Source: Spirosoma foliorum
GTDB taxonomy: Bacteria > Bacteroidota > Bacteroidia > Cytophagales > Spirosomataceae
NCBI RefSeq assembly: GCF_014117325.1
Contig: NZ_CP059732.1
Location: forward strand, 8,073,501 to 8,137,500
Direction of reading: 5' to 3'
Length of the DNA: 64,000 nt
Below the pieces are notes generated by a model. The model was given only the letters and a program-made list of their open reading frames with translations, had not been told where the DNA came from and did no database searches. Both the position numbers and the translations under genes were made by a program. Positions 1 through 9,300 of the stretch are shown here, in pieces (position 1 is the first letter of the stretch; the number at the start of each line of letters is the position of its first letter).

Positions 1-1
1 C

Positions 2-1276
2 TATGATGATCTGAACCAATACGATAAAGCATTAGCCTACTACCGGATAGCGCTTAAACACGCGAAAGAGTCTGAATCAGAGCTATTACAGGCGGACATT
101 TTAGTTAATACGGGCTTAGTTTTACGAGAGGCCAAACGATTTGAGGAGGCAAAACGCCCCATAGAGCAAGCTTTGGTTCTCAATAAGAAGCAGGAAAGTA
201 AAGGGGCGATGGCTACCGATTATTTCAATCTGGGGCAGGTGTATGAAGATCTTAAAGACTATAAGCTGGCGGAGCAGAACATGAAAAAGGCGCTGGCCCT
301 GGCTAATGAACTGGAGGACAATACGAAAATAGCCATCTATACGCAGGGCCTGGCCGATCTGTACGGTGGCATGAAGGACTTCCAGCAGGCCTATGTTTTC
401 CAGCTCGAACGAAACCAACGTATGGATTCTACGACAACTATTCGTACTACAGCCGAAGTACAACGATTGATGGTCAAATACGAAACGGAAAAGAAAGAAG
501 CCCAAATTAAACTCCTTCAGCAGCAAGCCAAACTCAATCAGCAGGAGCATGAGCGTACTCGCTTCCGAACCAATGTGCTGATTGCCGGTGGTGTGCTTCT
601 GCTTTTATTGGGAGCCAGCGTGAGCGCCTGGTTACTCAACCGATCTCGGCTCCAACGGCTCGAAGAAGCGCAGCAGTTGCGTAAACAGATTGCCCATGAT
701 CTTCACGACGAGGTAGGTAGTACACTCAGTAGTATTTCGATGCTGAGTGGCCATACCGATACGTTGCTGAGTCAGAACCGACCCGAAACGGCCCAGAAAA
801 TGGTTCAGAAAATCTATACCGACGCACGCCAGATTCTCGAATCGATTGATGAAATCATCTGGACCATTAACCCCGGCAACGACTCCCTGCATCGGATTGT
901 TCTGCGATTGCAGGAATATGCGCAGCCATTGATGGAGTCGAAAAATATTCAATGCTCGTTCCAGATCGATGCTGCTTTGGAAGAAGCACCCATCTCAATG
1001 GATGTGCGCCGAAACCTGTATTTGATTGGGAAAGAGGCTATTAATAATCTGGTTAAATACTCTGGGGCTACACAGGCAACGGTTCGTTTTGAGCGAAAAA
1101 ATAGTCAGCTCCAGGTCGTGATTCAGGACAATGGCCGAGGATTTGATCCGGACCAGCCCAGCGAACGAACGGGGCAGGACAGCATGAAGCAGCGCGCCAA
1201 ATCGGTGGGTGGGTCGTTAGAAATTCAGTCGTCGCCGGGTCAGGGCACGCGCCTTCAATTGGTAGTTAGTTCGTAG
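2..1276 (+). CDS. TPR sensor histidine kinase, NarL/HisKA_3 type (5' partial)
   Basis: The reading frame is open from the first bases of the window, so the start lies upstream; 424 residues are visible. The N-terminal part is made of tetratricopeptide-like helical repeats (for example YDKALAYYRIALKHA and YKLAEQNMKKALALA), followed by a coiled coil and one membrane segment near FRTNVLIAGGVLLLLLG. Next comes a HisKA_3 dimerisation box with the phospho-acceptor in QIAHDLHDEVGS, and an HATPase domain with the N-box near KEAINNLVKYSG and the G-box DNGRGF. No periplasmic sensor domain is visible. Such kinases of Bacteroidota usually sense through the TPR region and phosphorylate a NarL-type regulator, here the gene starting 80 bp downstream. 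The ligand is unknown. Confidence 0.9.
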   Translation, partial: YDDLNQYDKALAYYRIALKHAKESESELLQADILVNTGLVLREAKRFEEAKRPIEQALVLNKKQESKGAMATDYFNLGQVYEDLKDYKLAEQNMKKALALANELEDNTKIAIYTQGLADLYGGMKDFQQAYVFQLERNQRMDSTTTIRTTAEVQRLMVKYETEKKEAQIKLLQQQAKLNQQEHERTRFRTNVLIAGGVLLLLLGASVSAWLLNRSRLQRLEEAQQLRKQIAHDLHDEVGSTLSSISMLSGHTDTLLSQNRPETAQKMVQKIYTDARQILESIDEIIWTINPGNDSLHRIVLRLQEYAQPLMESKNIQCSFQIDAALEEAPISMDVRRNLYLIGKEAINNLVKYSGATQATVRFERKNSQLQVVIQDNGRGFDPDQPSERTGQDSMKQRAKSVGGSLEIQSSPGQGTRLQLVVSS

Positions 1277-1318
1277 AGGTCATACGTTTATCCGATTTAT
1301 CGGTATTCGAAGTTGCCC

Positions 1319-1326
1319 TATTTTTG
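1319..1326 (+). promoter_or_regulatory. Candidate -7 box (TATTTTTG) for the response regulator gene
   Basis: TATTTTTG is an exact match to the Bacteroidota -7 consensus TAnnTTTG and lies 30 bp before the start codon of the regulator gene. No clear TTG -33 element is seen at the usual distance, so the call is tentative. It would let the regulator be transcribed separately from the kinase. Confidence 0.35.
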
Positions 1327-1356
1327 CCAGATAAGCAGCCAGAGCCTACATAGCTT

Positions 1357-1983
1357 ATGATCCGCATTTCTATTTTCGATGATAATGACTCGCTTCGGGA
1401 AACACTCGCCCTGATTTTCGACGCAAGCGACGACCTGATTGTGACTGGGCAGTATCCGAATGCCCTCCAGGCTGTTGAGGCTGTTCTGATGAATCAACCC
1501 GATGTAATTCTGATGGATATTGATATGCCTGGTCGGACGGGTATTGAAGCCGTTAAACTTATTCGTCAGCAGACAACCCGACCCAAAATTCTGATGCTGA
1601 CTGTGTTTGAAGACGTGGAACGCATTTTTGCGGCTGTCTCGGCCGGGGCTGTAGGCTATTTATTGAAGAAAACGCCCGCCGATAAGATCATGGATGCCAT
1701 TCGTGAAGTGATGAATGGGGGAGCAGCCATGACGCCGTCCATTGCTCTGAAAGTACTGGAGGCATTTCGGCAACCCAAGGCCGATAACTTCCTGCTCACT
1801 GACAAAGAAAAAGAAGTACTACAGCGACTCGTGGAAGGCGACAGCTACAAGCTGATTGCGCACCACTGTGGTATCAGTATGGGTACGGTTCGCACGCACA
1901 TTGTCAATATCTACGAAAAACTGCACGTCAACTCCAAGTCCGAAGCGGTAGCGAAAGCGCTAAAAACAGGGTTGTTCAAATAG
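1357..1983 (+). CDS. Two-component response regulator, NarL/LuxR type
   Basis: This 208-residue protein has the standard two-domain layout. The receiver domain (about 1-120) carries the acidic pocket at D8/D9, the phospho-acceptor D54 in VILMDIDMPG and the conserved lysine in GYLLKKTPAD. The C-terminal LuxR helix-turn-helix (about 143-205) begins LTDKEKEVLQRL and contains the recognition region GISMGTVRTHIVNIYEKL. It is very likely the partner of the TPR kinase that ends 80 bp upstream. Targets cannot be read from the sequence. Confidence 0.93.
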   Translation: MIRISIFDDNDSLRETLALIFDASDDLIVTGQYPNALQAVEAVLMNQPDVILMDIDMPGRTGIEAVKLIRQQTTRPKILMLTVFEDVERIFAAVSAGAVGYLLKKTPADKIMDAIREVMNGGAAMTPSIALKVLEAFRQPKADNFLLTDKEKEVLQRLVEGDSYKLIAHHCGISMGTVRTHIVNIYEKLHVNSKSEAVAKALKTGLFK

Positions 1984-2001
1984 CCAAGTACTCTTCCAAT
2001 T

Positions 2002-2097
2002 TAGATTCTGGAGCTTCTTTTGATTCTAATTGACGATTTAGTTATTGATTATCGGTAGAATACCATCAATGGAATCTGGTAGAATCAACAGAATCTA
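2002..2097. repeat. Imperfect intergenic inverted repeat
   Basis: The words tagattctg and ttgattcta on the left are mirrored by tagaatcaacagaatcta on the right (2080-2097), with a short insertion in the left arm. It lies between the response regulator and a secreted protein gene. It belongs to the general class of intergenic hairpins that is frequent in this window. Confidence 0.6.
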
Positions 2098-2236
2098 CTT
2101 TGGTAAAGCCCTGTAGTGGTGTGGATAAGTTCGTAGAGTTATCAACATATCCACAAAAAACACCCGTACCTCGGGTACAATCGGTCGATTATACCAGTTT
2201 TGTAAGTGCTCTTTCCATCTCTTAACGAATCTACCA

Positions 2237-2932
2237 ATGAAAACGAAACTAATGCTGTTGTTGATGGCAATGACGCTATCAGTCTCTTTATATGCACAAA
2301 AGCCCCTATCATACACGCTGACCAAGCCAGGCAGTATGACAATCAAGTTCGATCCTAAGAAACTGCAAAAGATTCCGCCAATTCTTCTTCCCTGCAAACT
2401 GACAAATGGGAAAGATCGGCCTTATGCCTGTGAATTTTCGTTCGATAAACTGGAATTTTATGGAAACGATGGCTCGTTGCTGGGAACGGTAAAACCCGTG
2501 AAAGGGCAGCCTGCTATTACGCCGTTGCCATTCAACAAGGCTAAAAAATCGGCTCCTGCCGGCCAGGGAGGACAGATAACCTACACCGTAAAAGCGTATT
2601 TTACCCGCCGAAACACCCCCGCTTTCCCCGTCAGCAAAGGCTATCAGGTTCGTACGTGTAAAGTCACGAGTTGTTTACCATCCGATGAGATTTCAACCGT
2701 ACTATCGAGTGTTGCCATGCCTGCCGGAATAAATGATCAGGCCATCCTGACGTTCGATCTGTCGTGGATTTATAGCAAAAAAGATGGACTGATGATTGGG
2801 CCACACGAGGTGTATCTTGAAAATGACGTAACGACAACCAAGATGTCGATGTCTGTTCAGACTCCCCTTCGCGATCGGGCAGAAGCCTGGATCGATATTC
2901 AGCCCAGCATTACTGGCGATCCTTCGAATTGA
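2237..2932 (+). CDS. Secreted protein of unknown function
   Basis: A 231-residue protein with a Sec signal peptide (MKTKLMLLLMAMTLSVSLYA, cleavage expected just after, before the mature QKPL). I do not recognise the rest. It looks beta-rich, with one pair of cysteines in VRTCKVTSCLP and another two in LPCKLTNGKDRPYACEF that could form disulfides in the periplasm or outside the cell. It stands alone between the two-component pair and a lipoprotein gene. No catalytic motif is visible. Confidence 0.75.
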   Translation: MKTKLMLLLMAMTLSVSLYAQKPLSYTLTKPGSMTIKFDPKKLQKIPPILLPCKLTNGKDRPYACEFSFDKLEFYGNDGSLLGTVKPVKGQPAITPLPFNKAKKSAPAGQGGQITYTVKAYFTRRNTPAFPVSKGYQVRTCKVTSCLPSDEISTVLSSVAMPAGINDQAILTFDLSWIYSKKDGLMIGPHEVYLENDVTTTKMSMSVQTPLRDRAEAWIDIQPSITGDPSN

Positions 2933-2986
2933 CCGCTACAAATTCTATCCACACCATTCTCCACCTAGCCTGCTTTCGTTTAACCT

Positions 2987-3745
2987 ATGCCTACTACCCC
3001 ATTGCTAATACTGCTGTTAGCCGCTGTACTATGCGCTTGCCAGCCAAAAACGTCATCGACCGAACAAACTGACAAGCAAGCGAAAACGGACTCTGTCTCA
3101 ACGGACAAGGCCACTAAGTTGGAGGCTAATGAAAATACAAAGACGGCCAATAGTGATTTTCTGATCATACCGGGCAGGCAGGTCGGGCCTATCAAATCAG
3201 CTACGTCCGAAGCTGAATTAATTAAGCTGTTAGGCCCATCGGTAGTTACGGCTGGCGATACCTTATATGGGCCTGAAGGTGCCGAATTTATAGGAACAAC
3301 GCTTTATAAAGACACTTCAGATGAGGTGCAGATCATTTATACCGACGAAAAACGAACAAAGCCCGAAACGATCCTCATTCGTCCGAAACTTACTGATGAC
3401 GAAGGCGAGCCACTTAAAAATGTTATGCCTACGCGTTGGGCCACAGTCGACGGTCTGCGTATAGGTACTACGTTAAAGGAACTGGAACAGCGAAATGGAA
3501 AGCCGTTTAAATTGTGGGGTTTCGCCTGGGATTATGGCGGTATGGTATCGAATTGGCAAGGTGGCAAACTAGGACTATCCAATAAAAAGATGTTTCTGGC
3601 AATAGGCCTTGGCCCTTCGGCCACGCAGACTCCTGCCCAGGAGAAAGCCTATAACAAGCTGATGGGCGATAGTGAATTTTTATCGTCTTTGGCAGCCATG
3701 CAAGTGCTCAATCCGGTTGTGCAGAGCATGCAGGTAAGTTTTTGA
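2987..3745 (+). CDS. Lipoprotein of unknown function
   Basis: A 252-residue protein that starts with a lipoprotein signal peptide. The lipobox is LCAC (in LLLLAAVLCACQPK), followed by a Ser/Thr/Lys-rich linker (about 20-55) typical of surface or periplasmic lipoproteins. The rest contains two similar stretches beginning IIPGRQVGPIKSATSEAEL and TVDGLRIGTTLKELEQRNG. Each has the form 'G.. IG...T..EL', suggesting a duplicated small fold of the kind seen in many Bacteroidota lipoproteins. Function unknown. It follows the preceding secreted-protein gene by 54 bp and may be co-transcribed with it. Confidence 0.8.
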   Translation: MPTTPLLILLLAAVLCACQPKTSSTEQTDKQAKTDSVSTDKATKLEANENTKTANSDFLIIPGRQVGPIKSATSEAELIKLLGPSVVTAGDTLYGPEGAEFIGTTLYKDTSDEVQIIYTDEKRTKPETILIRPKLTDDEGEPLKNVMPTRWATVDGLRIGTTLKELEQRNGKPFKLWGFAWDYGGMVSNWQGGKLGLSNKKMFLAIGLGPSATQTPAQEKAYNKLMGDSEFLSSLAAMQVLNPVVQSMQVSF

Positions 3746-3918
3746 TGGTGTCGACGCCGATGGGAGGGACGGCCTACGACTATTCGAAGGGATAGCCCAA
3801 GAAAATTTGAATTAACATATTGTTACTTTTTTTGTTCTATTCGTCAGAATAGATTGTTTATCCACTTCATTAGTATAGTATCTTGTCAATCAACATCTTT
3901 AACTCATTCCAATTCTCC

Positions 3919-4080
3919 ATGAGCTGCCCTGCTTGCGGCAATATCGATGCTCGACGCATTCATCGAGTCGGACTACAGAAACTTATTCCTGGCAGAGCCT
4001 TACAATGTTCATCTTGTCGCCAGCGCTATTTTCAATTAGGGATTTTCAAGGCTCCTAAAAGCTACGCGAAAGATGAGTAG
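3919..4080 (+). CDS. Small zinc-ribbon-like protein
   Basis: A possible 53-residue protein starting at ATG 3919; a TTG 36 bp upstream in the same frame would add 12 residues. Two CxxC knuckles, MSCPACG and CSSCRQRY, are about 30 residues apart with basic residues between. This spacing is typical of a small zinc ribbon. No homologue comes to mind, and there is no strong ribosome-binding or promoter signal. The cysteine pattern is the only support that this is a real gene. Confidence 0.5.
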   Translation: MSCPACGNIDARRIHRVGLQKLIPGRALQCSSCRQRYFQLGIFKAPKSYAKDE

Positions 4081-4270
4081 CAGCACTATTATTTGTGGTA
4101 TTTAATTGATTCACAGGTGTTTTTCGTTGAGATAAAATTAAAGTACTAGTTGTTGAATCTAAGTATTTATACCCTACGTATATGTACTAATTACATTTAT
4201 GAAAATCGTCTGTGACTTTTTCTTTGTGATCGCATCTAACTTGTAACTTTAATTCAAAAACGAACTAACC

Positions 4271-4456
4271 GTGTCTGTTAAAAAGTACTCATTGCAACTG
4301 CCTCTGTCGGCTTTCTTCTTCTCGTTCTCGCTCCCAAAAGTTAGCCCTCGTTTAGCTGATCAGCTTATTCGGATTACTACCTGGTCTGTTGTTTTTGGCA
4401 TTGGTTTCTCTTTATTCGCCCTGACCGTGCGAACTATCTGGTCGGCGATTATCTAG
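4271..4456 (+). CDS. Possible small single-pass membrane protein
   Basis: A 61-residue frame with a GTG start. It holds a short basic N-terminus and one clear hydrophobic segment near the C-terminus (TTWSVVFGIGFSLFALTV), followed by a charged residue and a short tail. It sits alone in a 580-bp region before the large surface operon. The hydrophobic segment makes it more plausible than a random frame, but I do not recognise it. It could be spurious. Confidence 0.35.
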   Translation: MSVKKYSLQLPLSAFFFSFSLPKVSPRLADQLIRITTWSVVFGIGFSLFALTVRTIWSAII

Positions 4457-4661
4457 TGGCTACCGCGCCGTATTGGGTAAAACTACGTATTGATTCAATC
4501 CTTAGTTAATTTTCTTGTTTTGGTAATATATTGATTAACAGTAAGTTGTGTATGATTGGCGTATTCGCGTAGTTTCCCTATCATACATTTATCCGATTGA
4601 TGCACGCACGAGTGCTGAGTAGTTTTGATACAAGATATTCGAGTAAAATCTGTGTCAAAGA

Positions 4662-6356
4662 ATGCGCTCAACTCTACTACTTCTACTTTTCGGGTTTTGG
4701 CTGAGTTGCCCAGTGTGGGCTCAGACCGATTCACCCAGTAGTAAATCGGTGCCTGTAAAGGTATCTGGTGGCCTAAATGCTTACGCAGGCTTTTATACGG
4801 CGACTGGTATCGAAGCCCGCAACCAGACTTCGCCTTTTGGGATAAGCGGTTCAGTAACCGTAACATTACCGGGCGGAATCTCCCTTCCATTTTCGGCTGT
4901 GCTGGGAAATCAGGGCAGCAGCTTCCGGCAACCTTTCAATCAGTTTGGCGTTTCGCCAACCTATAAATGGGCTACTGTTCATGCGGGCTACCGCAACGTA
5001 TCCTTCTCACCGTTCACGCTGGCTGGTCATACCTTTCTGGGCGGTGGGGTTGAACTAAATCCTGGTATGCTACGGCTGGGGGCCGTTTATGGCCGGTTCA
5101 ATAAAGCCATCTCCACCAATATCGCCGAACCCGATATTATTCCTGCCTATCAGCGAACGGGTTATGCCGTAAAAATTGGCTACGGTAAACCCACGAATTA
5201 CGTTGACCTGATTATGCTTCGGGCCAAAGATGATTCGGCCTCTATTGCATCGGTTCCCCAGTCGACCTCTCAAGCGGTGGCCCCCGCCGAAAATCTGGTA
5301 GTTGGTCTTACTACCCGATTGCTGATTTTGAAGCATATTACGGTTGAACTGGACGAAGCTGTAAGCGCCTATACGCGCGATGTTCGAAGCTCTGTAGTAG
5401 AAACAGAGGGAAGCAATCCGGTCGTACGGTTGTTCGGCAAACTGATTACCCCTCGACTCGCTACTCAACTTACCCAGGCAACCCAGGCATCTATTGGTTA
5501 CAAGGGCCAGATGGCGGGTATCAAACTTCAATACAAGCGCATCGATCCGAATTTCCAGACGATGGGCGCTTATTATTTCCAGAGTGATATTGAAAGCTAC
5601 GCCATTGCGCCAAACCTCACGCTAATGGAGGGGAAACTTCGCTTGTCGGGGAGTTATGGGGTTCAGTATGACAACCTTGCCAATAACAAAAGTGCCCGCA
5701 CCGGGCGAACTATTGGCTCTCTGACCGCTTCCTATAACCCGGCGACTAAATTTGGTATTGACGTACAACTGTCTAACTATGGCATCAGTCAGCAAGCCGG
5801 AATTCGACCTATTATCGACACCCTGAAATTAGCTCAGAACAATCTATCGGCTACGGTAAATACACGCTATACAATTCAAAAAGAAGATGTTATGCAGGTG
5901 TTTACCTTAACGACCACCTACCAAAAGCTGAGTGATCTGAACGCGAGCACGGCTAACCAGACCGAAAATAACAACGTCAACCTGAATCTGGGTTATTTCT
6001 ATCAGCAAACGACCACGGGCTGGGGCTTCAACGGCATGCTGTCGTACACGCAGACACAACTGCCCATTGCCGTTGGCGATACGAACCAAACCGTCCGGTT
6101 TTTCGGCCCGACGCTTGGCGCTACCCAATCCTTTCTCGACAAAAAACTAACGACCTCATTCAACGCCAGTTACCTCGTCAATCAGCAGTCGGGTATAACG
6201 GGGAAGGTCATAACGGTTTCGGCTAATGGTGGCTATCAGGTAGCCAAACGGCAAACACTAACCGTCTCGCTCAACTATCTGAACTCAAATACAGGTATTC
6301 AGGAACAGACTTTCAACGAACTCAGAGGAAATCTTGGCTATGGAATCTCGTTTTAA
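4662..6356 (+). CDS. Putative outer-membrane beta-barrel protein, first gene of the surface operon
   Basis: This 564-residue protein has a Sec signal peptide (MRSTLLLLLFGFWLSCPVWA, cut before QTDS). After it come many alternating-hydrophobicity strands rich in Gly, Tyr, Thr and Asn, ending in GNLGYGISF with a terminal Phe, as expected for an outer-membrane beta-barrel. The sequence contains no plug or TonB box. Its last codons overlap the start of the giant gene that follows, so the two are probably translationally coupled. As the first gene of six encoding exported proteins, a role as outer-membrane anchor or pore for the others is a reasonable guess. The family is unknown to me. Confidence 0.75.
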   Translation: MRSTLLLLLFGFWLSCPVWAQTDSPSSKSVPVKVSGGLNAYAGFYTATGIEARNQTSPFGISGSVTVTLPGGISLPFSAVLGNQGSSFRQPFNQFGVSPTYKWATVHAGYRNVSFSPFTLAGHTFLGGGVELNPGMLRLGAVYGRFNKAISTNIAEPDIIPAYQRTGYAVKIGYGKPTNYVDLIMLRAKDDSASIASVPQSTSQAVAPAENLVVGLTTRLLILKHITVELDEAVSAYTRDVRSSVVETEGSNPVVRLFGKLITPRLATQLTQATQASIGYKGQMAGIKLQYKRIDPNFQTMGAYYFQSDIESYAIAPNLTLMEGKLRLSGSYGVQYDNLANNKSARTGRTIGSLTASYNPATKFGIDVQLSNYGISQQAGIRPIIDTLKLAQNNLSATVNTRYTIQKEDVMQVFTLTTTYQKLSDLNASTANQTENNNVNLNLGYFYQQTTTGWGFNGMLSYTQTQLPIAVGDTNQTVRFFGPTLGATQSFLDKKLTTSFNASYLVNQQSGITGKVITVSANGGYQVAKRQTLTVSLNYLNSNTGIQEQTFNELRGNLGYGISF

Positions 6357-9300
6357 ATCAGATAAACCGCAAAGAGCGCAAAGAATCTTAGTGACCTTTG
6401 CGATTATCTTGGCAGTCTTCGCGGTTAAGCCTGCATTCTCGCAGACCTTTCCTCTGCAAGTTCAGGTGAGCGTTATGCCGCCTTATAGCGCCTATTTGCA
6501 GGATTATCCCGGTGCTGGTCAGCAGGTGCGGGTGTTCATTATCAATACCAGCCGTACGAGTTATCAGGTTCGGCTAACGGGTCAGTTAACGGGCGATAAT
6601 GGCATCGAGATTCGAACCTCGCCTAGTTACCGTCCACCCCGGCCCGTTACGATACCACCCGGCCAAACGCTGCTTACCCGAAACGATCTGGAAGGTCTTT
6701 TCGATCTGAATCAGGTGGAGGTGATGGGTATCAATAAAAATCTGTTATCTAGAGGGTTACCCTTGCCCGATGGTACGTACCAGCTTTGCATTCGGGCCTA
6801 CAACGAATCGGCTACCAACACGGCTGTAACTGCTTTTGGGCAGCCCCTTTCCTCCGAATTTCCGCTGGGTTGCTCGGCTCCTATTGTTGTGAAATCAGTG
6901 GAGCCGCCTATTCTGATTTCGCCCCTTTGTGATGCGGAAGTAACGGCTACAAACCCACAGGCCGTTGTCTTTACCTGGACACCGCCCGCAGGTGTATCAC
7001 CCGCGTCGGTTGAATACACTTTACGGATTGTTGAATTACCTCAAACGAATGTAGACCCTAACGTATTTATCGACGCGGTTGCGTTACCCAAGTCGGGCGT
7101 CGAGGTGCGGAATTTACGAACGAGTACGTTTTTGTATGGCCCAACCCAGCCCCCTTTGCAGGTCGGTAAGCGATACGCCTGGCGAGTGCAGGCGATTGAT
7201 CGTTCGGGTAAACTAAATTTTCAGAACGACGGCAAAAGTCCCGTGTGTTCGTTTACCTATGGCACTGGCTTACCGGCAGTAGCTCAGAAGCCAGGATTCG
7301 AACTGGTTCAGAAACCTACAGTTATCTTGCCGATTCCCGGCCTGGACGCACAGGATACGCCACCAGCAGGCGCTACCGCTATAGCCGACAAAATCCCCGC
7401 TCCATCGACGCCTTACGAACAGAAAATTACCAATTGTAACTGCAAAACCCCACCTTCGAACACAACCGGAAGTGTAGCTGATAACCAGACGGCCGTCAGC
7501 AAGAAGCAATTAACAGTCGCTGGTTTTACGGTCGATCTAGCAGGCGTACAGTTGGATGGCGAACAGAAAATTAACGGTACGGGCACCGTGCAGCTTCCGT
7601 ACGTGGGCGGAGGGTACATTAAGTTACGGGTGTCGCTCAGTAAGGTGCAATGCAATTCGGGTGGGCAAGTCATTGCGGGTAAAATTCGTGGATTATTGCA
7701 ACAAAACGCCAGCCTGTTGCCCGGTTACGACAAACCCGACTTCAGTGCACTTGACCTGAAACCAGCTGACGTAAGTAGTATCAGTAAAAAGCTGGATGCC
7801 ATAAAAGATCAGGTAAAGGAAAGTGTTACCAATTCGAAAAACAGTGTTGGCTGGGAAATGCCGCTGGGTGTATACACCGCTCATGTAGACGTGGCGGTCA
7901 CCAATGTGGTCTTTGAGCCTGCTCAAGCGTATTTCGATGCCGTTACCTGGTTCAAAGTTGCCAGCGCACAGTTTGGGGGCGTTCCGTTGAGTGCAACGAA
8001 AGTATGCATGAGTCCTGATAAGCCAATCTGTGGCGACATGACGCTTTATCTGGGACTGGATATGCCCTTATCCAAACTGTTGACGCTGAAAGGAGCCACT
8101 ACAGACGTCAATAATAAGTCTGCAAACAATCTGGATTTCAAGAAGATTACAAACGTCAATCTGACCAATTGGGACTTCAAAACGTTCCATATTGTCGCTG
8201 ACCTAAAACCACCCGGCCTAAAAGAAGCCAACGGCGCGAACAAGGATAAAGACGTAGCATTTACGTTGGTCTACGACTCACCAAAGGCCGATCTGAACGA
8301 CTGGACCGCTACGGTCGAATTTCCTGATTTTTACGTCGATAAACTCTCCCGCGATTTCATCTTTTCGATGGATGGGAAGCCCGGTATTTACGACCAGTCA
8401 GAGTCGCCTGATGAATACACGGCCAAGTTGCCCAGCGATTATCCCCAGACTGGTCAGAAGCCAGGGCCTGAATGGACAGGGTTGTTTTTCCCCAAGCTGA
8501 AAGTGACCACAACCGTGTTGAAGTCGCTGAACCAGGGTAAGCCGTCAACGGTGTCCGTCGAAAACCTGATTTACGATAACAATGGCTTTACGGGCGCCTT
8601 CATGGCCACGCCGGTTATTTCGCTGGGCGAAGGATCGCTGGATGGCTGGTATTGCTCAGCCGACACTCTAAAGCTTAACCTGCTGATGAGTCAGTTTAAG
8701 AATGCACGGCTGGCCGGACGCGTTGTTATGCCCATCTTTAAGTACAATCCCGACGAGAAGAAGATGGAAAAGGCGTCGATCTGGCCCTACACCTGCACCC
8801 TCTCGAAAGATGAAAAACCCAACAGCGGCCTGAAGTACCAGTTCCAGATCGTTTCGCCAAAAGAAGATGTCAATGTAAAGCTTTGGGCAGCAAAACTATC
8901 GGTGCTCGACGGTACAAATATCACCGTTGGCAATCAGGGAAATAAAGATGGAGCATTCAATGCCTCCGTTACGCTCAATGCCAAGCTGAGTGTGGATGCC
9001 AAAATCGTGTCGCCGGGCATGACCATTATGGGCATGAAGCTGCAAAGTTCCCCTCCTGACGGGACCAGCTATTTCACGTCTGGCTCCATTAATTCCTCGT
9101 TTGCATCTCCCCAGAAATCGCTGCTGGCCGCTGCCGACGACGAAGGTTTCCCGGTTACGATTAAGGGCGTTAGTCTGGATAAGACAAAGGGGCAGACAGG
9201 CAAATACGATTTCAAATTCACCGGCGACATTACACTAATGGAAGGGAATATCCACGCGGCCATTACCCCTTACGTTCGGTTTAAAATTGGATTCGGTTCC

